Source: Luteipulveratus flavus (GTDB lineage: Bacteria > Actinomycetota > Actinomycetes > Actinomycetales > Dermatophilaceae). Taken from it: 64,000 nt of DNA. The DNA is taken from positions 1-64,000 of the forward strand of contig NZ_JAROAV010000012.1 in NCBI RefSeq assembly GCF_029439465.1. Direction: 5' to 3'. The notes under the pieces were generated by a model, which saw only the letters and a list, made by a program, of their open reading frames with translations, had not been told where the DNA came from and did not search any database. Numbering within the stretch: the first letter of the stretch is position 1; each line of letters starts with the position of its first letter. The translations under genes were made by a program, and so were the position numbers. Of this stretch, positions 50,849-58,421 are shown in pieces.

Positions 50849-51400
50849 ATGGTCCTGCCGACTCCTACCCTCCGCACAGAGCGCCTGGTGCTTCGCCCGT
50901 TCGAGGACTCCGATGCCGAGGACCTCTTCGCGCTGCTCTCCGACGCACAGGTGCTGCGGTACTGGGACGAGCCGCCGTGGACCGACCGCGGACGAGCCAA
51001 GGAGTTCGTCGCGAAGTGCCGCCGGATGTCCGACGAAGGCACCGGCGCACGGCTGGCGGTCGACCGAGCCGACGACGGGGCGTTCCTGGGCTGGTGCAGC
51101 CTCACCCGGTGGGACCCCGACTACCGCAGCGCCGCCATGGGGTTCTGCTTCACCGAGGCTTCGTGGGGCCACGGCTACGCGACCGAGGTCGTACGGGCGG
51201 TCCTGGACTGGGCGTACACGACACTCGACCTCAACCGCGTCCAGGCCGAGACCGACACCCGCAACCTCGCGTGCGCTCGCGTCCTCGAGAAGGCGGGTTT
51301 CGTGCGTGAAGGGCACCTGCGGCAGGACTGCATCGTCAACGGAGAGGTCTCCGACTCGTGGGTCTACGGGCTGATCGCGAGTGACCGCGAGGGCGGATGA
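50849..51400 (+). CDS. GNAT acetyltransferase, RimJ/RimL type
   Basis: The 183-residue protein starts TLRTERLVLRPFEDSDAEDL. It contains FCFTEASWGHGYATEVVRAV (acetyl-CoA loop), VQAETDTRNLACARVLEKAG and FVREGHLRQDCIVNGEVSDS, a strong match to RimJ/L-like N-acetyltransferases. The target (protein N-terminus or small amine) is unknown. CATGAT lies 6 nt before the ATG. It diverges from the PLD gene. Confidence 0.9.
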   Translation: MVLPTPTLRTERLVLRPFEDSDAEDLFALLSDAQVLRYWDEPPWTDRGRAKEFVAKCRRMSDEGTGARLAVDRADDGAFLGWCSLTRWDPDYRSAAMGFCFTEASWGHGYATEVVRAVLDWAYTTLDLNRVQAETDTRNLACARVLEKAGFVREGHLRQDCIVNGEVSDSWVYGLIASDREGG

Positions 51401-51466
51401 GCCCGGCCCATGAGCTGACGTCGTCAGTGGCGCTGGACGCCGCTCGGCCGCCGGCCCACACGGACG

Positions 51467-51757
51467 TCAGGCGTCGAGGGCGTCGCCCAGCATGAACGCT
51501 GCCCAGATCGACCCGACCACGAGGACCGCCCCGAGCATCGACACAGCAACGCCCCGCTGACCCTGGGTTTGTCGGCGCGTCCGACCACCGACGACGATGC
51601 ACCAGATGCCCACCCCGTTCATCGGCACAGCGACCAACCATGCCCATCGTTCGAGCGCGAAGGCGCCCACCGTGAACGCCACCGCGATCAGGACGCCGAT
51701 CACGATGAGCGCGATCCGATTGATCGCGATCCTGGACTCGAGCGACGGGTTGGTCAC
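51467..51757 (-). CDS. Small three-TM membrane protein
   Basis: The 96-residue protein has hydrophobic segments at about 12-32, 37-57 and 70-92 with a basic loop RTRRQTQGQRG between the last two. No family recognised. GGGAG precedes the GTG start. It diverges from the DUF4241 gene. Confidence 0.7.
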   Translation of the reverse strand: MTNPSLESRIAINRIALIVIGVLIAVAFTVGAFALERWAWLVAVPMNGVGIWCIVVGGRTRRQTQGQRGVAVSMLGAVLVVGSIWAAFMLGDALDA

Positions 51758-51865
51758 CGCGAATCTCCCTGACGTCTGGTGGCGGGCATCTGCCGGCCGG
51801 CGGCTGACAAGACCCTAGCCAGTCGAAGCGGTGAGGCTGTCATGGCCGCATGGTTGGGTGCGGCC

Positions 51866-52537
51866 ATGGACATCACCGACTTCCACGCGATGAGCACCGG
51901 CACCGCACCCGACGACCTGGGCGAGAAGCGTGCCTTAAGGGTCCACGACCTCGGGAGTCTCAAGGTCGCGTCAGGCCGCCTCGGTGTCTGTGACCCTTTC
52001 GTCAGCCTCGACCAGCCGCTCGTCGTGCCGGTGCCGCCTGGTGAGTACACCGTCCGGGTCACGGTCGCCGACGTGAGCGACGCCCAGGACGGCTCGCACC
52101 TGCGCGAGGCATACCTGAGCGTCGTGATCGCCGAGGGGCTTGCCCGCCGGGTCGCGCCCGCGGTCACCGAAGCAGGCGAGGCGCGCGAGGGAGAGGTCTA
52201 CGGCATCGGGGTCGACGCGGGCACGGTCGGTTTCGTGGACGCCGACGCCGTGGCGTCAGGAATGCCCGACGTCGGTGAGTCCGACTGGTACACCGACGTC
52301 TTCGACTCCGACGCCGAGGGCTCCTGGTTCGACGCGATGGACTCGGAGGGGCCGTTGCCGAAGGGCACCGCCAACGTTGTCATGCCACGCGCGACCTCTG
52401 GCGAGAACGTCGTCCTCTCCCACTCTGGCTGGGGTGACGGCTTCTACCCGGTGCTGGCGACGACAGACGGCGAAGGGCGCTTGCTCGGCGTCCACATCGA
52501 CCTCGGAGTCGTCGGCCGCTTCGAGGACGAGGACTGA
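51866..52537 (+). CDS. DUF4241 family protein
   Basis: The 223-residue soluble acidic protein matches DUF4241: KVASGRLGVCDPFVSLDQPL, VPVPPGEYTVRVTVADV, EVYGIGVDAGTVGFVDADAV and the end SHSGWGDGFYPVLATTDGEG. DUF4241 proteins often appear beside polymorphic-toxin immunity genes, but here there is no toxin neighbour. Start taken at the ATG at 51866; an in-frame ATG at 51842 is possible. Confidence 0.82.
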   Translation: MDITDFHAMSTGTAPDDLGEKRALRVHDLGSLKVASGRLGVCDPFVSLDQPLVVPVPPGEYTVRVTVADVSDAQDGSHLREAYLSVVIAEGLARRVAPAVTEAGEAREGEVYGIGVDAGTVGFVDADAVASGMPDVGESDWYTDVFDSDAEGSWFDAMDSEGPLPKGTANVVMPRATSGENVVLSHSGWGDGFYPVLATTDGEGRLLGVHIDLGVVGRFEDED

Positions 52538-52561
52538 CCGCCAGCTTCGTGCGCTCTCGTA

Positions 52562-52605
52562 CGTGCAGAAGGAACGCGCGCTATGACGCCCGTTCCTTCT
52601 GCACG
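52562..52605. terminator. Bidirectional terminator hairpin
   Basis: CGTGCAGAAGGAACG (52562-52576) and CGTTCCTTCTGCACG (52591-52605) are perfect 15-bp complements with a 14-nt loop, lying between two converging genes (stops at 52537 and 52621). No T-tract, as usual for actinobacteria. Confidence 0.75.
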
Positions 52606-52620
52606 AACGGGCGAGCTGCG

Positions 52621-53469
52621 CTACGTCCCGGTGGGCCGCGGCAGGGCCATCGGGTTGGGCCAGGGGAGCATCGCGCGCAGTGGCTCGGCGAGCGTGCTCA
52701 GGGCGGCGTACGCGTCGTCGGTCCGCCGGTCGCCGAGCGTCGACCAGGGTGAGTCAGCGAGCTCGTCGGTGAGAGCCTCGACCGCGCGCTCCACCTGGCG
52801 CCCGGCATCGGTGGCCGCTCCGCCGGCGTCCAGCAGCCCGCGGGCTTGCAGGCTGTCGGCCGTCGTGTCCCACTCCTCGTCGGTCCACCCGCGATTGGGC
52901 TGCAGCACCGACCGCGGCGTCCCGAGCCCGGCGCGCAGCACGAGCGACTCGCACGGCCCGATCTCGTGCCGCCGCAACGCCGTCACATGGCCGTCACCGC
53001 GCGCCTCCCTCAGGACCGTCGCCGCGTGCCAGACCCCCCCGATCGGGTCGGTCGGGCGCTCGACGTCCCGGTTGGCGGATCCGAGCGGTCGCCCGTCGAG
53101 GTCGGCACCGTCGACCGCGGCCGTGAGCAGCTGCTCCGCGACGAGGACCGTGTCGTCGAGCCCGGCCCAGGCCCGAGCGAGCGTGTCGCGGACGCCGGCC
53201 AGCCGTGCGTCCAGCGCGGCCGCGGGCGACGTCAGCTCCCAGATCGAGGGAAGCGCCCGCTCGACGTGGCGGCGCGCGAACCCGTGGAAGTACCGCACGA
53301 CCGGGTCCGCACCCACCGCACCGAGCGGCGCGACCCGGCCGGCGTAGTAGCCGCGCCAGTACCCACGCAGGCCGAGTGCGGCGTACGCGGCGAGCGGCTC
53401 GGGCGCGAAGTAGACCGGGACGTGGACCACCTCGAAGACGGTCCACAGACGTCGAGCACGGCTGACCAC
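52621..53469 (-). CDS. SCO6745-family protein (helix-turn-helix-like)
   Basis: The 282-residue protein matches actinobacterial SCO6745 proteins: RRLWTVFEVVHVPVYFAPEP, LRGYWRGYYAGRVAPLG, VVRYFHGFARRHVERALPSI and LRRHEIGPCESLVLRAGLG, ending in a likely winged-helix segment (WTDEEWDTTADSLQARGLLD). Function unknown. GTG start; it lies divergent to the membrane protein/regulator operon. Confidence 0.85.
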   Translation of the reverse strand: MVSRARRLWTVFEVVHVPVYFAPEPLAAYAALGLRGYWRGYYAGRVAPLGAVGADPVVRYFHGFARRHVERALPSIWELTSPAAALDARLAGVRDTLARAWAGLDDTVLVAEQLLTAAVDGADLDGRPLGSANRDVERPTDPIGGVWHAATVLREARGDGHVTALRRHEIGPCESLVLRAGLGTPRSVLQPNRGWTDEEWDTTADSLQARGLLDAGGAATDAGRQVERAVEALTDELADSPWSTLGDRRTDDAYAALSTLAEPLRAMLPWPNPMALPRPTGT

Positions 53470-53551
53470 GGGCGGCGCTCCGATCCGGTTGAGGCGGCTT
53501 TATGACGAACGTACTACTTTGGCGGCCACGGCCGGCGAGCCAGCAAGATAC

Positions 53552-53585
53552 TTGACACATTGGAAAGTAGCGATTGATACTTTCC
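53552..53585 (+). promoter_or_regulatory. Near-consensus promoter with overlapping GGAAAGTA/TACTTTCC operator
   Basis: TTGACA (53552-53557) and GATACT (53576-53581) are 18 bp apart. GGAAAGTA (53562-53569) and TACTTTCC (53578-53585) are perfect complements with 8 bp between them, covering the spacer and -10. The ATG follows 3 bp later. The operon's own winged-helix protein is the likely ligand. ACTACTTT at about 53509 may be an extra half-site. Confidence 0.72.
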
Positions 53586-53588
53586 GAC

Positions 53589-54173
53589 ATGGAAACCACA
53601 CCGCAGTCGAGTCCGGGTCCGAACGATGCCGTCGCCCAGCTCGAGGCCGCCGACCTCGCTCGCCAACGCCTCGCCGCCGACCTCCGTCTGCCGTCCGGGC
53701 TGCACGCCTGGCTGGGCGCTGCGGTGGCCGTCCAGGTCGCGACCGCCGCCTTCGGGATCGCCGCCTTCAACGACGACGACCGGAACGCCTGGGAACTTGT
53801 CCTGCTGGCGGCCGGGTGCGCGGTGTTCGCGGTCGTCGCGCTGGTGCAGATCGCGCGGTTCCGGCGGCTCAACCGCGCGACCGTCGGTGGCTGGGTGAGT
53901 CAGGCGGTGCTGGGCTCGTCCAACCTCGCCTCGGTGGCGTACGGCGGCGGGCTCGCGGCCACCATGTGGGCCGCGTTCAGTGACCATCCGGTGCTCGCGG
54001 TCGCGGCGGCGCTCGCCACGGGGGCGGCCTACGCCGCGGCCGCGCACCACTGGTGGCGCGCCTACCGCAGCGATCCGGCTCGCCACGCGCGCGGGGCGTC
54101 CCGGGCGTTCCTCGCGGCGTGCGTGCTCGCGGCCGTGGTCGGCCTCGTCGCGCTGCTGGTCGCGTCGCGATGA
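53589..54173 (+). CDS. Four-TM membrane protein co-transcribed with a winged-helix regulator
   Basis: The 194-residue protein has a polar head, hydrophobic segments at about 41-60, 67-87, 105-125 and 127-145 plus a last one at 172-190, and a HHWWRAYRSDPARHARG loop. This membrane protein/wHTH pairing is recurrent in actinobacteria, but its function is not known to me. ATGA overlap with the next gene indicates coupling. Confidence 0.78.
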   Translation: METTPQSSPGPNDAVAQLEAADLARQRLAADLRLPSGLHAWLGAAVAVQVATAAFGIAAFNDDDRNAWELVLLAAGCAVFAVVALVQIARFRRLNRATVGGWVSQAVLGSSNLASVAYGGGLAATMWAAFSDHPVLAVAAALATGAAYAAAAHHWWRAYRSDPARHARGASRAFLAACVLAAVVGLVALLVASR

Positions 54174-54457
54174 CCGGCCTCGACCCGGCCATCCACCCGC
54201 CCGTACGACTGCAGCTCATGACCAGCCTGACGGCCGTGTCCAGCGCCGAGTTCGTCCACCTGCGTGAGGCGTTGGTGGTCAGTGACTCGGTGCTCTCCAA
54301 GCACATCTCCGCGCTCGCCGAGAAGGGGTACGTCGTCAGCCGCAAGGGCGTGGTCGACGGGCGGCGTACGACCTGGGTCTCGTTGACCCGTCAGGGCGAG
54401 CGGGCACTGCGTGGTCACGCTGCCGCGCTGCGCGCGCTGATCGACGGCGTCACGTGA
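54170..54457 (+). CDS. Small winged-helix regulator (MarR/ArsR-like, HTH_34)
   Basis: The 95-residue protein is almost only a winged helix: VRLQLMTSLTAVSSAEFVHL, LVVSDSVLSKHISALAEKGY (recognition helix) and VVSRKGVVDGRRTTWVSLT (wing). It overlaps the membrane-protein gene by 4 nt and probably represses the operon through the inverted repeat at 53562-53585. Its last 8 bp overlap the convergent dehydrogenase gene end. Confidence 0.88.
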   Translation: MTGLDPAIHPPVRLQLMTSLTAVSSAEFVHLREALVVSDSVLSKHISALAEKGYVVSRKGVVDGRRTTWVSLTRQGERALRGHAAALRALIDGVT

Positions 54458-55370
54458 GCGCCCGGCGCGCCGCCTCCTCGGGCTGACGGACCGGCACCCC
54501 GCTGCGTTGCCGGTGCTCGACCGCGTGGACGACCGAGATCATGTCCTCCGCGTCGTGGCCGAGGCGCAACGCCTCGCCGAACAGGTCCAGGCACAGCTCG
54601 TGCAGCGGCAGGTCGATGGCGCGGTCGCGGGCCGCGTCCGCGATGAGGCAGGCGTTCCGGTGGACGTCCGGCATTGCGGCTTGAGGCGCGTAGTCGTCGC
54701 GGCGCAGTTTGTCGAGCTTGACGGTCGTGATCGGCGAACCCATCTGGCCGTTCGCGATGGCGGACGCGAACACGTCGAGGTCGAGGTCGAGCGACCGCGC
54801 GAAGTGCCACGACTCGACCAGCGACGTCACGACCGCGATCAGGTGGGTGTTGACCGCGAACTTCATCAGCGCCGCCGACGGGGGCGCACCGCACCGGAGC
54901 ACCTGCGCGCACATGGCCTCCAGCAGGGGCGCGACGCGGTCGAGGTCGGCGTCCTCGCCCGCGACCATGGCGACGAGCCGGCCCTGCTCCGCCGGCACCC
55001 GCGAGCCGGACACCGGCGCCTCGACGTACCAGCCGCCGGCCGCCCGGACCGCGCGCTGGACGCGGAGCGACCAGTCGGCGGATGTCGTGCTCATGTGCAC
55101 GAGCCCGCGCCCCGCGACCGCGGCGGCGAACTCATCGCCGTCGATCCGCAGCGCCTCGTCGACCGCCCGCTCGGTGGAGAGCATCTCGATCGTGACATCC
55201 GCCGACCGGATCGCGTCGTACGGCGTGGTGGCGCGCGTCGCGCCGAGCGCGACGAGTCGTACGGCCGCCGGGTCGGAGCGGTTCCAGACGACGACCTGAT
55301 GGCCGGCGCGCAGGAGGTTGCGAGCCATCGGCTCACCCATCAGTCCGACACCCACGAATCCGACGCGCAT
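54450..55370 (-). CDS. NAD(P)-dependent beta-hydroxyacid dehydrogenase family protein
   Basis: The 306-residue protein has the Rossmann start RVGFVGVGLMGEPMARNLLR, VVVWNRS, then STTSADWSLRV, EAPVSGSRVPAEQGRLVAMV and LMKFAVNTHLIAVVTSLVES (K-x3-N catalytic region present as KFAVN). This fits 3-hydroxyisobutyrate dehydrogenase or imine-reductase-like enzymes; the substrate is unknown. The TetR gene lies upstream on the same strand with operator-like repeats between them, so expression is probably inducible. Confidence 0.87.
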   Translation of the reverse strand: MRVGFVGVGLMGEPMARNLLRAGHQVVVWNRSDPAAVRLVALGATRATTPYDAIRSADVTIEMLSTERAVDEALRIDGDEFAAAVAGRGLVHMSTTSADWSLRVQRAVRAAGGWYVEAPVSGSRVPAEQGRLVAMVAGEDADLDRVAPLLEAMCAQVLRCGAPPSAALMKFAVNTHLIAVVTSLVESWHFARSLDLDLDVFASAIANGQMGSPITTVKLDKLRRDDYAPQAAMPDVHRNACLIADAARDRAIDLPLHELCLDLFGEALRLGHDAEDMISVVHAVEHRQRSGVPVRQPEEAARRALT

Positions 55371-55390
55371 GGACTTCCCCTTCGCCGCAC

Positions 55391-55438
55391 CACTATGACA
55401 GTCGTCATCATGGCACAACTAATACGAGCGTCATAGTG
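55391..55438 (-). promoter_or_regulatory. TetR-type operator/promoter before the dehydrogenase gene
   Basis: CACTATGAC (55391-55399) and GTCATAGTG (55430-55438) are perfect complements. A third half-site, GTCAT (55404-55408), makes ATGAC-N4-GTCAT with the first. On the minus strand TAGTTG-N18-CATAGT could be the promoter, overlapped by these sites. Confidence 0.6.
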
Positions 55439-55463
55439 ACTTCAACCAAGGTGCCGGACGTCC

Positions 55464-56048
55464 TCAGAAGAGGGGTCGCAGCCGTCTCTCCACCACACGC
55501 AGGGGCTCGACGGACCGTTGCGCGCGAGCCATCAGGACCGCGCCCTCCAGCGAGGCGAGCAGCAGGGTCGTCAGCTCGCGCGCCTCCCGTCGCGGTCGGC
55601 CCATCGACACCAGCCCGGCCGTGATCGGCCCCGCCCACCCCTCGAACGCGCGTCGCGCGGCTGCGCACACCTCGGGATTGGTGTCGGCGCCGTCCGCGAT
55701 GGCCGCCGCCAACGGGCAGCCCCGGGTGAAGTCGCGAGCGGACAGGTCGTCGATCCACCACTGCAGGACGGCCTTCAGCAGCCCGCGCGGGGTCGGCTTG
55801 CGCGTCTTCGAGAGGTATCGCTCCACCTCGCCGGCGGCGAACGCGCCCGCCCACTCCAGCGCCTCGACGACGATCTGGTCCTTGCCGCCGGGGAAGTAGT
55901 GGCGGAGCGAACCCCACGGGGCATTGGCGTCGGCCACCAGGGCGCGCAGGCCGGTCCCCTCGACACCGTGCTCCCGGAGGTGCTGGACGGCGGTGTACAC
56001 GACCCGCTCCCGCGGTCCCGGGCGGGTCGCGCCCTCGTCAGTCACCAT
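55464..56048 (-). CDS. TetR-family transcriptional regulator
   Basis: The 194-residue protein has a TetR N-terminal HTH (RERVVYTAVQHLREHGVEGT, then NAPWGSLRHYFPGGKDQIV) and an LmrA/YxaF-like C-terminal domain (GCPLAAAIADGADTNPEVCA). It probably represses the downstream dehydrogenase gene and itself. An inverted repeat CTGACG-N12-CGTCAG lies directly before its ATG. Confidence 0.92.
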   Translation of the reverse strand: MVTDEGATRPGPRERVVYTAVQHLREHGVEGTGLRALVADANAPWGSLRHYFPGGKDQIVVEALEWAGAFAAGEVERYLSKTRKPTPRGLLKAVLQWWIDDLSARDFTRGCPLAAAIADGADTNPEVCAAARRAFEGWAGPITAGLVSMGRPRREARELTTLLLASLEGAVLMARAQRSVEPLRVVERRLRPLF

Positions 56049-56049
56049 T

Positions 56050-56073
56050 CTGACGAGTGTAATAGTCCGTCAG
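56050..56073 (-). promoter_or_regulatory. Candidate TetR auto-operator
   Basis: CTGACG (56050-56055) and CGTCAG (56068-56073) form an inverted repeat one base upstream of the tetR ATG; the 12-bp centre is AT-rich. It shares the GAC/GTC core with the sites at 55391-55438. Confidence 0.5.
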
Positions 56074-56123
56074 CACGCGGCCAGAGGATCACTCCAGGAG
56101 CCGGTCGCTCCACGCGCTGCGGC

Positions 56124-57137
56124 TCAGCGGGTGAGCGGGTCCGACATGCCGAGGACCCACATCGCCAGGCCGTGCACGCCCAGCTGCTGCGCCAGCTTCA
56201 CGCGCAGGGCGTACGAGCGGGCGTCGGACCACCACAGCACCGAGCCGTCCGCGAGCCTCGCAGTCCACTCTCCGGTCGCCACGTCGAACCGGGCGCGGCT
56301 CCCCGCCTTCTTCCGCGCGTCCGCGACGGACAGCATGTCGTTCGCGCCGCGCTTCCAGACGTAGGCGTACCCCGCGACGCCGAGGTCGAGCTTGTTGCGC
56401 GGGATCGTCCACCCGACCGCATTGACCGCGGCGCGCTGCCAGGACAGCGCGCCGATCGGCCCGGGCTCGTCGTCCCAGGGCCCGTGCTGGTCGTACGTCA
56501 TCAGCATCACCCGGTCGGTGAGCCTGCCGATCGCGGTCAGGTCGTAGCCGGCGTCGACGTACTCCTGGGGGGTCGTCGCGGCCATCAGCGAGATGCTCAG
56601 CGTCGCCCCCGCGGGCAGCGACGCGCGCAGCCCACGCAGCAACGCAATGAGACCGGACGAGTCCCGGGGACGAAGCGACTCGAGGTCGATGCTGATCCCG
56701 TCCCAGTGCTTCGCCGTGACGTACGTCGTGAGCTGCTTGACGACGCGGGCCCGGTTCGACGGATTCGACAGCAGCGTGTGGGCGATCGGCTCGGAGAAGT
56801 CGTTGCGGGTGGACGAGAAGTTCGACACCAGAAGCTCCGCCTTGAGCCCGTCCTTCCGCGTCCGGGCACGCTGCCGGTCGACCGCGGAGTCGGCAGGGTC
56901 GAGGCGAGTGCCGTCCGCAGCGAGCGTCACCCCGTCCACGCCGACGGTCGTGATGGCGGCCTTGCTGCGGTCGATCAGCGACGTCGCGGCGGACGAGTCC
57001 TGGAACGCGGTCACCGCCAACGGACGCGCCGCCGCGACGGGAGGTGACTCGTGGCCGGGCGACGGTCGAGCCTCCGCCGCCGAGGACGAGCACCCCGTCA
57101 GAGCCAACGCCAGAACAACCAGAAACCCCCGCTTCAT
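56124..57137 (-). CDS. GH18-like lipoprotein (spore-hydrolase/chitinase-type fold)
   Basis: The 337-residue lipoprotein has a lipobox (VVLALALTGC). A TIM-barrel domain follows with AELLVSNFSS, the catalytic strand WDGISIDLESLRP (DGxxIDLE), LSISLMAATTPQEYVDAGYD, VMLMTYDQHG and a late WWSDARSYALRVKLA. This resembles GH18 enzymes such as YdhD/SleL that act on peptidoglycan or chitin; the substrate is unproven. It is anchored outside the membrane. Confidence 0.85.
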   Translation of the reverse strand: MKRGFLVVLALALTGCSSSAAEARPSPGHESPPVAAARPLAVTAFQDSSAATSLIDRSKAAITTVGVDGVTLAADGTRLDPADSAVDRQRARTRKDGLKAELLVSNFSSTRNDFSEPIAHTLLSNPSNRARVVKQLTTYVTAKHWDGISIDLESLRPRDSSGLIALLRGLRASLPAGATLSISLMAATTPQEYVDAGYDLTAIGRLTDRVMLMTYDQHGPWDDEPGPIGALSWQRAAVNAVGWTIPRNKLDLGVAGYAYVWKRGANDMLSVADARKKAGSRARFDVATGEWTARLADGSVLWWSDARSYALRVKLAQQLGVHGLAMWVLGMSDPLTR

Positions 57138-57175
57138 GGGGCGAGTGTTCCAAACGGGTTCGCGGGCCGCGGTGA

Positions 57176-57265
57176 CGGTGGTCTCGATACGGGCCTCCGC
57201 GGGCTCCGGCCCTGCTTGACCGGCGAGGGCGGCTAGGGCGGCTAGGTCGACCGGCGGGGGTGGCT
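57176..57265. repeat. Intergenic repeat element, copy 8 (partial)
   Basis: GGTCTCGATACGGGCCTCC, GGCTCCGGCCCTGCTTGACC and GTCGACCGGCGGGGG are degraded versions of the copy-4 right half. It fills most of the gap between two minus-strand genes. Confidence 0.7.
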
Positions 57266-58025
57266 ACTTCTCGGTGAGGGGGTTCCCGAACGGGTAGAGC
57301 TGCCGGATCGCGGCGATCATGTCCGGCCCGGGCTGCACCCCCAGCTCGAGCTCGAGGGCGCGGCAGAACCGGCGGTAGCGGCGCAGCGCGTTGCTCGGGT
57401 CGCCCCGTCGGGCGTGGATCTCGATCAGCAGCCGGTTCGCGCTCTCCGACCACGGCTGCAGCTCGACGGCGGTCATCGCGTACGGCATCGCCTCGGCCGG
57501 CTGGTTGGCCGCGAGCAGCCGCTCGGCCGCCGTCTCCAAGGCCTGGGCCTGCAGCATCTGCAGGCGTTCGCGGGGGCCGTCGAGCCACTCGTCGTCCCAA
57601 CCGGCCAGCAGCGGACGCCCGACCGTCGAGGGTGGCGGACTCACGACGGCCTGGCCGGCGTCGTAGATCGTCTCGTCGATCCAGGCGCGAGCGGTGTCGA
57701 CGTCCAGGACGACCTGGTCGCCGAGCGACAGCACCTCGCCGGAGATGTGCACGATGCCGGCACCCGCCACACCGGACCGCGCCAGCGCCGCGCGCAGGTT
57801 GGCGCGGGCGCGCGCAGCGGGGGCGTCCGGCCACAGCAGCCGGCCGGCGTACGAGCGGGCGAGCGGTCCGATGAGTGCGACGACGGCGATCAGCCGTTCC
57901 GCGCTGTGCGGCAGTGTCCGGACGTGACCGTCGAAGCGGGTCTGGAACGCGCCGATCACACGCAGCTCGACGGGGTGCGCGCCGGGCGTCGGGCGCGTGG
58001 GCACCCCAGTCTCCAGCGGACTCAT
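57264..58025 (-). CDS. BTAD (SARP-like) transcriptional activator
   Basis: The 253-residue protein has an N-terminal winged-helix domain (VELRVIGAFQTRFDGHVRTL, AGRLLWPDAPAARARANLRA) and a bacterial transcriptional activation domain (WLDGPRERLQMLQAQALETA, YAMTAVELQPWSESANRLLI, SNALRRYRRFCRALELELGV). Such regulators activate nearby clusters by binding short direct repeats. It diverges from the five-gene cluster at 58422-61049 and is its likely activator. Start uncertain: ATG 58025 is used, but the frame is open further upstream. Confidence 0.88.
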   Translation of the reverse strand: MSPLETGVPTRPTPGAHPVELRVIGAFQTRFDGHVRTLPHSAERLIAVVALIGPLARSYAGRLLWPDAPAARARANLRAALARSGVAGAGIVHISGEVLSLGDQVVLDVDTARAWIDETIYDAGQAVVSPPPSTVGRPLLAGWDDEWLDGPRERLQMLQAQALETAAERLLAANQPAEAMPYAMTAVELQPWSESANRLLIEIHARRGDPSNALRRYRRFCRALELELGVQPGPDMIAAIRQLYPFGNPLTEK

Positions 58026-58289
58026 CGCGACGGCGCGATCAGCCTGGCACCGCCCGCACTGGGCACCGGGGACATGCCGCAACCATAGAGGTCAGTCTGG
58101 TCGTTCCGAAGATTTGTCGTGCGGTCATCTGATATAGCGCCTCTCCCGGCGTCACGCGACCGTACGGTCGGCCGCCCGCTCGGGGCTGCGCGCGGCACCA
58201 CGAGTCCGCGTCATCGCGGGGCGGCCCGAGCGGCGGTGCGCTTCCGTCACGCTCCCGCACCGTCCGTCCGCGCCCAGCAGCACCCCGGC

Positions 58290-58357
58290 GTACGGCGGCG
58301 TACGCCGCCGGCGCAGCGCGGTACGGGCGGGCCGCGCCGGTGTACGAGATCGGTACG
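58290..58357 (+). promoter_or_regulatory. Helically phased GTACG boxes upstream of the unusual cluster
   Basis: GTACG occurs at 58290, 58300, 58321, 58342 and 58353, i.e. spaced 10, 21, 21 and 11 bp, close to one or two helical turns. The second lies in a perfect 18-bp palindrome (58293-58310). SARP/BTAD activators bind short direct repeats with about 11-bp periodicity. The boxes end 65 bp before the first cluster gene. The remaining intergenic DNA (58026-58289) shows TTCGGA-N17-TATGGT on the minus strand as a weak regulator promoter. Confidence 0.45.
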
Positions 58358-58421
58358 CCCGTCCCGGTGCCGTGGAAGAGCCGCCATCCCGGCCGGCGCC
58401 ACGGAACGAGAAGGGGACGTC

